Below are positions 1-4,434 of a stretch of DNA of 5,067 bases, in pieces (positions within the stretch are counted from its first letter, which is position 1; every line of letters begins with the position of its first letter). This stretch comes from an uncultured Fastidiosipila sp. (GTDB lineage: Bacteria; Bacillota; Clostridia; Saccharofermentanales; Fastidiosipilaceae). Under the pieces are notes generated by a model. That model saw only the letters and a list, made by a program, of their open reading frames with translations, did no database searches and was not told where the DNA came from. Location: positions 1 to 5,067 of the forward strand of contig CALLQJ010000029.1 in NCBI GenBank assembly GCA_938014865.1, given 5' to 3'. Made by a program: the position numbers and the translations under genes.

Positions 1-670
1 TGACCTTCTCGCGGATCTCCTCGGCGGAGTCGGAGAGGTAAATGCAGTTGCCGGCGGATTTACTCATTTTGGCCTTGCCGTCCGTACCGGGCAGGCGCAA
101 AGCGGCCTTTTCTTTCGGCAGGAGAATATCGGGCATGACCAAGGTCTCGCCGTAAAGGTAATTGAAGCGCTGGACAATTTCCCGGGCCTGTTCGATCATC
201 GGGGCCTGGTCTTCGCCGGCGGGGACCAAGGTGGCATCGAAGGCCGTAATGTCCGCTGCCTGGCTGATCGGGTAATTGAAGAAGCCTACCGGGATGCTGG
301 ATTTGAAATCACGCATCTTGATTTCGGACTTGACGGTGGGGTTGCGCTGCAGGCGCGCGACCGTGACCAGATTCATGTAGTAGCAGGTCAGCTCGAAAAG
401 CTCGGGAATCTGCGACTGGATAAAGAGATGACTCTTTTCCGGATCAAGTCCCACGGCCAGGTAATCCAGAATAACCTGGTAAATGCTTTCCCGGATCTTC
501 TTGGGATCTTCGGCATTGTCCGTCAGGGCCTGCGCATCCGCGATCATGATGTAAATTTCTTTGAATTCTCCGGAGTTTTGCAGGGCTACACGATTCTTAA
601 GCGAGCCGACGTAGTGTCCGATGTGAAGTTTTCCGGTCGGTCTGTCCCCGGTAAGTATGATTTTGTCCAT
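1..670 (-). CDS. trpS: Tryptophanyl-tRNA synthetase, N-terminal 223 residues (partial at left edge)
   Basis: This cytoplasmic class I aminoacyl-tRNA synthetase charges tRNA-Trp with tryptophan using ATP. The translation begins MDKIILTGDRPTGKLHIGHY, which contains the class I HIGH signature exactly (residues 16-19). A GEDQ stretch lies at residues 152-155 and the second class I signature, KMSKS, at 201-205, so the catalytic Rossmann fold is nearly complete. The family is usually about 330-345 residues, so roughly 110-120 C-terminal residues (the anticodon-binding helical part) lie beyond the left edge. The ATG at 668-670 is supported by an AGGTGG Shine-Dalgarno (plus-strand 676-681) six bases upstream and by the conserved N-terminus starting right there. 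The gene is divergent from the Crp/Fnr gene. Its predicted leader is only about 35 bases, too short for a T-box, so tryptophan control by that route is unlikely here. Identity is very secure. Confidence 0.97.
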   Translation of the reverse strand, partial: MDKIILTGDRPTGKLHIGHYVGSLKNRVALQNSGEFKEIYIMIADAQALTDNAEDPKKIRESIYQVILDYLAVGLDPEKSHLFIQSQIPELFELTCYYMNLVTVARLQRNPTVKSEIKMRDFKSSIPVGFFNYPISQAADITAFDATLVPAGEDQAPMIEQAREIVQRFNYLYGETLVMPDILLPKEKAALRLPGTDGKAKMSKSAGNCIYLSDSAEEIREKV

Positions 671-711
671 GCTTGCCACCTGATTTCTAATTTTTTTCTC
701 AACAACTCCAT

Positions 712-740
712 ATTATATAGTATTCCGCCGCTTAAGTTTA
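712..740 (-). promoter_or_regulatory. Predicted sigma-A promoter of trpS
   Basis: On the minus strand a perfect TATAAT -10 element lies at plus-strand 712-717. Seventeen bases further upstream is a weak -35, TAAACT (735-740). Transcription would start near 705, giving a leader of about 35 bases before the trpS ATG. The -10 match and its distance from the Shine-Dalgarno are convincing; the -35 is poor. Confidence 0.6.
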
Positions 741-881
741 GAGGCTTTATTTCCCCGGTCAGAGGATGCAGAAAGAGGATCGGGGGAGGGCTTTTGTTCC
801 GGGATCCGGCGTGATTTACGGATAAAAGCTGAATAATAACGGATTTGCGGAGGAAAGCGGCACCGATGTGACATATTCTGA

Positions 882-895
882 ACACAGCTTTGTGT
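882..895. promoter_or_regulatory. Inverted repeat ACACA-N4-TGTGT, candidate operator
   Basis: A five-base perfect inverted repeat (ACACA, GCTT, TGTGT) covers the predicted -35 element of the Crp/Fnr gene. TGTG-type half-sites are familiar for the Crp/Fnr family, although this spacing is not the canonical Crp arrangement (TGTGA-N6-TCACA). Binding here would be expected to hinder polymerase, so autorepression is a reasonable guess. The repeat is short and could be fortuitous. Confidence 0.4.
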
Positions 896-917
896 AATTG
901 TGTAATAATACTGTAAT
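890..917 (+). promoter_or_regulatory. Predicted promoter of the Crp/Fnr-family gene
   Basis: TTGTGT (890-895) is separated by 16 bases from TGTAAT (912-917), a five-of-six match to the consensus -10. Transcription would begin around 924, giving a leader of about 43 bases before the ATG at 967. The neighbourhood is AT-rich and repetitive, so an alternative pairing using TTGTGT at 898-903 with TATTTA at 921-926 cannot be excluded. Confidence 0.5.
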
Positions 918-924
918 AAGTATT
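907..924. promoter_or_regulatory. Perfect inverted repeat AATACT-N6-AGTATT, candidate operator
   Basis: The 18-base element AATACTGTAATAAGTATT has six-base arms that are exact reverse complements around a six-base centre. The predicted -10 hexamer (912-917) sits inside it. Size and symmetry fit a site for a dimeric helix-turn-helix regulator, and the position fits repression of the downstream Crp/Fnr gene. Which protein binds is not shown by the sequence; the adjacent regulator is the simplest candidate. Confidence 0.5.
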
Positions 925-966
925 TAACTGCAGGATGCAGCAGCCGGAGAAACGGGGGTTTGCCTG

Positions 967-1647
967 ATGCAAGGCTATGAACTGACGAATCATAAAGCGG
1001 TTCCGCTTCTGGCGGGCCTGAGTGAAGAGCGTTACGAACGAATCCGGGAAAGGGTCCGGATCGGGGCGGTGGAGAAGGGCTCCGAGGTCGGAGAAGCGGC
1101 AACGCATATGTACATTATTTACCGCGGCAACGTCAAAATTTCGGCGCATATGCCCGACGGACGTGAGCAGATCTTATACATATATAAGACCGGTGAATTT
1201 GTCGGCGGCTTGAATATTCTTTCCGGTGATTACTATGCCTATACCGGCACGGCGCTTTCGGATTCTTTTATTGTTACCTTGTCGTCCAAGGACGTCCGTA
1301 CGATCCTGATGCAGGACCGGCACTTTTTGGAAGAGCTGCTTGAGATGTCGTATGAGAGGATCCGATTCTCGGAATCTCTGGTGGACGTGCTTTCGACCCC
1401 GAATGCCGATCAGCGGGTGGCGAAGGTGCTGCTGAACTTAAGCGAGCGCTTCGGCGAGACGGAAGAAAACGGCGTGCTTTTGTCGACCAATCTGAACCGG
1501 GAAGAACTCGGGTCCTATGCCGGGGTGACGCGGGAAACGATGAGCCGGAAAATCCATCAGTTTGAAGGGGAGGGTCTTCTGGAAATACTGCCGAAGGGTG
1601 ACCTTCGTCTGACGGATTTAAAAGGCTTGAAAGAGAAGACTTTGTAG
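967..1647 (+). CDS. Crp/Fnr-family transcriptional regulator (226 aa, cysteine-free)
   Basis: This is a cytoplasmic DNA-binding regulator of the Crp/Fnr superfamily. The N-terminal part is a cNMP-binding-like beta-roll (about residues 10-115), recognisable from MYIIYRGNVKIS (48-59), DGREQILYIYKTGEF (64-78) and the loop GGLNILSGD (80-88). A dimerisation helix follows (about 118-145). A winged helix-turn-helix (about 147-222) contains LNREELGSYAGVTRETMSRK (176-195), the classic recognition-helix region of the family. The length is normal. There is no cysteine anywhere, so an FNR-type Fe-S cluster or thiol switch is ruled out, and the usual Crp Arg/Ser cAMP-binding signature is not evident in the phosphate-binding cassette; the ligand is unknown. 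The start at 967 has a GGGGG ribosome site (954-958) eight bases upstream. Two inverted repeats overlap its promoter, suggesting autoregulation. Family call secure, target genes unknown. Confidence 0.93.
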   Translation: MQGYELTNHKAVPLLAGLSEERYERIRERVRIGAVEKGSEVGEAATHMYIIYRGNVKISAHMPDGREQILYIYKTGEFVGGLNILSGDYYAYTGTALSDSFIVTLSSKDVRTILMQDRHFLEELLEMSYERIRFSESLVDVLSTPNADQRVAKVLLNLSERFGETEENGVLLSTNLNREELGSYAGVTRETMSRKIHQFEGEGLLEILPKGDLRLTDLKGLKEKTL

Positions 1648-1654
1648 GGGATAA

Positions 1655-1670
1655 GAAGGCCTCTGCCTTC
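1655..1670 (+). other. Short hairpin just after the Crp/Fnr stop codon
   Basis: GAAGGC-CTCT-GCCTTC forms a perfect six-base stem with a four-base loop eight bases beyond the stop codon. No T-tract follows, so it is not a terminator itself. It could protect the 3' end of the mRNA or be incidental. A weaker stem (TTGC-CTCG-GCAA, 1677-1688) follows it. Confidence 0.35.
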
Positions 1671-1717
1671 GGGAAATTGCCTCGGCAAAGACTTAAAACC
1701 ATCAGAATTAATGTATG

Positions 1718-1742
1718 GCCCGGATGAGTCCGGGCTTTTCTT
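1718..1742 (+). terminator. Intrinsic terminator of the Crp/Fnr gene
   Basis: A seven-base perfect GC-rich stem, GCCCGGA (1718-1724) and TCCGGGC (1729-1735), closes a TGAG tetraloop. It is followed directly by TTTTCTT. This is a typical Rho-independent terminator about 70 bases after the stop codon, and it separates the regulator transcript from the CLC gene downstream. Confidence 0.88.
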
Positions 1743-1795
1743 AAGCCTTTTGTTCGGCGCTTTTCCGCCCGTTTCCGCCTTCTTTCCCGGAGTAT

Positions 1796-1824
1796 TTGAC
1801 ATATTGCGGCTTTAGTAAGATAAA
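1796..1824 (+). promoter_or_regulatory. Predicted promoter of the CLC antiporter gene
   Basis: A perfect TTGACA -35 (1796-1801) lies 17 bases before GATAAA (1819-1824), a four-of-six -10. Transcription would start near 1831, leaving a leader of about 40 bases. Together with the terminator upstream, this makes the CLC gene an independent transcription unit. The weak -10 leaves room for activation. Confidence 0.6.
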
Positions 1825-1870
1825 TGAAAGCGAAAGCGCAATTTAAATCGATGAATACGGAAAGAGAACA

Positions 1871-3484
1871 ATGAGTACTTCTGAAGATGTAAAAAACAGA
1901 CACAGAAACGCAAGGCTGCTGACCTTTAACAGCATTTTGGTCGGGCTGGTGTCCGGCTTGGTCGTCAGCTGCTACCGCTGGCTGATTCCCGTGATCGGGG
2001 GCGCGGTATCCGAGGCCTTCGATTGGGGACGCGGCAGTTTTTCTTCGGGCCTGATCGTGGTCTTGGGCATGCTCGCGGCAGGGGCAGCGGCTTCTGCTAT
2101 GGTGCAGCGCGAACCCATGATCGGCGGTTCGGGCATTCCGCAGGTCGCCGGGACCATGAGCGGGCATTTCAAGACGAACTGGCTGCGCGTTCTGGTCTAT
2201 AAGTTTTTCGGCGGCCTGATCACCTTAGGCGGCGGCCTGACCTTGGGCCGGGAGGGTCCTTCGGTGCAGATCGGGGCGTCGGTCGCCGACGGCTACTGCA
2301 AGCTGACGGATAAGTCGCGTTCGGAAGAGCGCTATCTGATTGCCGGCGGGGCGGCGGCCGGTCTGGCGGCAGCCTTTAATGCGCCTATATCGGGTTTGCT
2401 TTTTGCCTTGGAAGAAGTGCACCGCAGTTTTTCCTCGCTGGCCATGGTGTCGGCCCTCTCGGCGGCGCTGGCCTCGGACTTTGTCTCCGGCTTGATCTTA
2501 GGCGTGAAGCCGGTGCTGGATATTCCGCAGCTTCCGCATATGCGGCCGCAGATTTACTGGCTGATTATTCTGTTGGGCATCATAATCGGGCTCAGCGGCG
2601 TGCTCTTTAACTTTCTGATTATCAAAGGCAAAAGGCTCTATGCCAAGCTGCCGATTCCGAAATTTTTGAAGCCGATGATTCCTTTTCTGCTGACGGCTCT
2701 GGCCGTCCTCTGGAAGCCTTCGCTCTTCGGATCCGGCGAACCCTTTATCTTTTTGCCGAACGGGGAGAACCTGCCCGTGCCGGAACTGCTCCTGATCTAC
2801 GCCCTTAAGCTGATCTTGCTGCTTCTGGCCTTCTGTTCGGGGCTGCCGGGCGGCATCTTCTTTCCGCTCCTGATCTTAGGCTCGCTGCTCGGCAACTGCT
2901 TCGGCACGCTTTGTGCCGAGGCCGGCCTGATCGATCCGGACTGGGTCCTGGTCTTTTCCGTGATTGCCATGAGCGGGCATTTTGCGGCCATCGTGCGTTC
3001 GCCGATCACGGGGATACTTCTGATCGTAGAAATGACCGGCTCTTTCTCCTATCTGCTGCCGCTGGGTCTGGTGGCGCTGGTGTCTTACTTTACCGCAGAA
3101 GTCTGCCGTTCCGAACCGGTCTACGAGTCCCTGCTGGACATCATCCTGGAAAATCAGCAGAAGCGCTATACGCACCGTGTGACGGCGCTGCGCCAGGCGG
3201 AACGCTACTCGCGCGAAGCGGAACACATTTCAGCCAAACCCGCCGGCCGGCCGGATCTTATGGTGGAATTCAGCATTGATCCGGGCTCCGAAGCCGCCGG
3301 GAAGAAGATCCGCGAGATTGACTGGCCGGATAATGTGCTCTGGATTTCGGTCAAGCGCGGGGCGCAGGAGATCCTGCCGAAAGGCCATGTCGAACTCTTG
3401 GCGGGCGACTATTTGGTCGGGCTTTTGTGCCATGAGGACCTGCCGGAGCTGGAGGAGAAAATGCATACGATTTTGGGCGACTGA
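1871..3484 (+). CDS. CLC-family H+/Cl- exchange transporter with C-terminal TrkA-C-like domain
   Basis: This is an integral membrane protein of the CLC (ClcA/EriC) family, which swaps chloride for protons across the cytoplasmic membrane and is linked in enterobacteria to acid resistance. All signature loops are present: GSGIP (residues 86-90), GREGP with the external gating glutamate E128 (126-130), GLPGGIFFP (324-332), and a conserved Y418 in SEPVYES, likely the inner gate tyrosine. FNAPISGLLFALEE (169-182) ends in a Glu pair; E182 appears to match the internal proton-transfer glutamate of E. coli ClcA, so I predict an antiporter rather than a channel. Many hydrophobic segments fill about 17-410. 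After a charged linker (about 425-460), residues about 464-535 resemble a TrkA-C/RCK-C domain, a regulatory module found on many Gram-positive CLC proteins. The start at 1871 has a modest GGAAAGAG ribosome site. Ligand of the cytosolic domain unknown. Confidence 0.95.
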   Translation: MSTSEDVKNRHRNARLLTFNSILVGLVSGLVVSCYRWLIPVIGGAVSEAFDWGRGSFSSGLIVVLGMLAAGAAASAMVQREPMIGGSGIPQVAGTMSGHFKTNWLRVLVYKFFGGLITLGGGLTLGREGPSVQIGASVADGYCKLTDKSRSEERYLIAGGAAAGLAAAFNAPISGLLFALEEVHRSFSSLAMVSALSAALASDFVSGLILGVKPVLDIPQLPHMRPQIYWLIILLGIIIGLSGVLFNFLIIKGKRLYAKLPIPKFLKPMIPFLLTALAVLWKPSLFGSGEPFIFLPNGENLPVPELLLIYALKLILLLLAFCSGLPGGIFFPLLILGSLLGNCFGTLCAEAGLIDPDWVLVFSVIAMSGHFAAIVRSPITGILLIVEMTGSFSYLLPLGLVALVSYFTAEVCRSEPVYESLLDIILENQQKRYTHRVTALRQAERYSREAEHISAKPAGRPDLMVEFSIDPGSEAAGKKIREIDWPDNVLWISVKRGAQEILPKGHVELLAGDYLVGLLCHEDLPELEEKMHTILGD

Positions 3485-3495
3485 AGCCTTAACGC

Positions 3496-3525
3496 CGGTC
3501 CGGGCCGTCCGAATTTTCTGTTTTT
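3496..3525 (+). terminator. Possible weak terminator after the CLC gene
   Basis: A small GC-rich hairpin (CGGT at 3496-3499 with GCCG at 3504-3507, one G-T pair, loop CCGG) is followed by a broken T-rich run (3514-3525). The stem is short and a few bases away from the T-run, so termination is probably incomplete, and some read-through into rpsU is possible. Confidence 0.35.
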
Positions 3526-3527
3526 AA

Positions 3528-3556
3528 TTGACCTCAGCAATTTTACAATTTATAAT
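3528..3556 (+). promoter_or_regulatory. Strong predicted sigma-A promoter of rpsU-yqeY
   Basis: TTGACC (3528-3533, five of six) is spaced exactly 17 bases from a perfect TATAAT (3551-3556). The expected transcription start is near 3563, giving a leader of nearly 60 bases before the rpsU GTG. This is the best promoter match in the window and suits a highly expressed ribosomal protein gene. Confidence 0.85.
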
Positions 3557-3568
3557 AGGGGTTAGCGT

Positions 3569-3591
3569 AATGTCCGAAAAGAAGGAACATT
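3569..3591 (+). other. Hairpin in the rpsU leader
   Basis: AATGTCC (3569-3575) can pair with GGAACATT (3584-3591), leaving one bulged A and an eight-base purine loop, GAAAAGAA. It would lie at the 5' end of the predicted transcript, about 30 bases before the start codon. A 5' stem of this kind can stabilise an mRNA or bind a regulator; no known ribosomal-protein leader motif was recognised. Confidence 0.4.
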
Positions 3592-3621
3592 CATTCAGCG
3601 CCGAGAGAGGGGGGAGAGATT

Positions 3622-3795
3622 GTGTCAGAAATCCATGTAAAAGAGAATGAGTCTCTGGAAAGTGCCCTCCGTCGTTTTAAGCGTTCGGTTGCACGTACAG
3701 GCGTCCTGGCGGAAGTTCGTAAGCGTGAGCATTACGAGAAGCCGAGCGTAAAGCGTAAGAAGAAGTCTGAAGCTGCACGTAAAAGGAAGCGTTAA
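3622..3795 (+). CDS. rpsU: 30S ribosomal protein S21 (GTG start, 57 aa)
   Basis: This is a small-subunit ribosomal protein bound near the mRNA exit platform and involved in translation initiation. The 57-residue product (MSEIHVKENESLESALRRFK at its start) matches the whole S21 family: the SLESALRRFKR helix, then VLAEVRKREHYEKPSVKRKK (28-47), and a basic KSEAARKRKR tail. Length is typical (about 57-60). The start is GTG at 3622-3624, chosen because the conserved MSE N-terminus begins there and a very strong AGGGGGGAG ribosome site (3608-3616) sits five bases upstream. The position usually occupied by cysteine in many relatives (KRSC) is valine here. It is the first gene of an operon with yqeY, driven by a near-consensus promoter. 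Confidence 0.97.
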   Translation: MSEIHVKENESLESALRRFKRSVARTGVLAEVRKREHYEKPSVKRKKKSEAARKRKR

Positions 3796-3798
3796 AAA

Positions 3799-4242
3799 AT
3801 GGAAAATCTTAAAGAACAACTCAAAGCTGATTTTAAATCGGCTATGAAGAACAAAGACGCCATGCGCAAAGAAGTCGTTCAGCTCGTACGTGCGGGCGTC
3901 TTGCAAATTGAAAAAGACGAACAGATCGAAGCTGACGATGCGGTTGTTATTTCCGTTGTCCAGAAAGAAGTCAAGAAGCGTCATGAGCTGATTGAAGAAG
4001 CGGGCGACGAACGGCCGGATATCAAAGAAAAGGCGGAAAAAGAGATTGCTGTTTTGGAAGAGTATTTGCCGGAACAGCTCAGCGAAGAGGAACTGACTGA
4101 AATCGTCAAAAAGAAAATTGATGAACTGGGCGCAGACAGCATGCGCGACATGGGCCCGGTCATGAAAGCGGTCCTCGCCGAAGTGGCGGGACAGGCAGAC
4201 GGCGGTGAGGTCAGCCGAATCGTGAAAGGCTTTTTATCCTGA
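3799..4242 (+). CDS. yqeY: GatB/YqeY-domain protein
   Basis: This soluble, mostly helical protein of 147 residues is the normal full length for the YqeY family. Its C-terminal half resembles the tail domain of the GatB subunit of Glu-tRNA(Gln)/Asp-tRNA(Asn) amidotransferase, which contacts tRNA. Family marks are LKADFKSAMKNKDAMRKEVV near the start (residues about 8-27), the QKEVKKRHELIEEA helix (55-68), LEEYLPEQLSEEEL (85-98), and DMGPVM with GQADGGEVSRIV (about 117-143). The molecular role is not established; a link with tRNA or translation is inferred from the domain and the neighbour. It starts three bases after the rpsU stop, with its ribosome site (GGAAG, 3785-3789) inside the last rpsU codons, so the two are almost certainly co-transcribed and probably translationally coupled. 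A terminator follows. Confidence 0.93.
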   Translation: MENLKEQLKADFKSAMKNKDAMRKEVVQLVRAGVLQIEKDEQIEADDAVVISVVQKEVKKRHELIEEAGDERPDIKEKAEKEIAVLEEYLPEQLSEEELTEIVKKKIDELGADSMRDMGPVMKAVLAEVAGQADGGEVSRIVKGFLS

Positions 4243-4267
4243 GACTTTAATCTGAACGTAATTTATG

Positions 4268-4308
4268 AAAACTGTCTTGACGGCTTGAACCGGAAAGGCA
4301 GTTTTTTT
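4268..4308 (+). terminator. Intrinsic terminator of the rpsU-yqeY operon
   Basis: ACTGTC (4271-4276) pairs with GGCAGT (4297-4302), including one T-G pair, and adjacent A residues can extend the stem into the T-run. An inner CGG/CCG stem (4281-4283 with 4290-4292) structures the loop. Seven T residues (4302-4308) follow. The element lies about 28 bases after the yqeY stop codon. Confidence 0.8.
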
Positions 4309-4374
4309 ATGGACGCCAGATAAAAAGCCTGAGCTGCCGATTTACTTATCCCAAGATCTCTGTTTCATTTTCAA

Positions 4375-4383
4375 TGCTATAAT
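4375..4383 (+). promoter_or_regulatory. Extended -10 promoter of the nucleotidyltransferase-like gene
   Basis: TGCTATAAT combines a perfect TATAAT (4378-4383) with the upstream TG of an extended -10 element. No good -35 is present at the usual distance (4355-4360 reads GATCTC), which such promoters tolerate. Transcription would start near 4390, about 45 bases before the ATG. Confidence 0.6.
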
Positions 4384-4434
4384 TCTATAAAGGACAACGG
4401 AACTTTGTATATAAATGTAAGAGAAGAGGCATGC

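Noticed and set aside
777..807. GGATC/GATCC inverted repeat with a 21-base interior in the divergent intergenic region
   Set aside because: Only five bases pair, the interior does not extend the stem, and it lies upstream of the predicted transcription starts of both flanking genes.
671..966. Search for a T-box leader upstream of trpS
   Set aside because: No T-box core (AGGGTGGNACCGCG) is found on the minus strand, and the predicted promoter leaves only about 35 leader bases.
586..1149. 187-codon open frame on the minus strand across the trpS/Crp-Fnr intergenic region
   Set aside because: It overlaps the 5' ends of two well-identified genes and both promoters, and its translation resembles no family; it is a chance frame in GC-rich sequence.
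1743..1870. Search for a fluoride riboswitch upstream of the CLC gene
   Set aside because: No matching conserved core is seen, and the protein has the chloride-type GREGP and GSGIP motifs rather than those of fluoride-specific CLC-F proteins.
1274..2167. 297-codon minus-strand open frame opposite the Crp/Fnr and CLC genes
   Set aside because: It lies antisense to two secure genes and crosses a terminator and a promoter. The Pro/Ser/Arg-rich composition is that of a shadow frame.
3570..3650. 26-codon ATG reading frame (MSEKKEHSFS...) overlapping the rpsU start in another frame, a possible leader peptide
   Set aside because: Its only ribosome-site-like GGGG (3558-3561) lies upstream of the predicted transcript start, and its tail is dictated by rpsU coding sequence. 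Kept only as a remote possibility.
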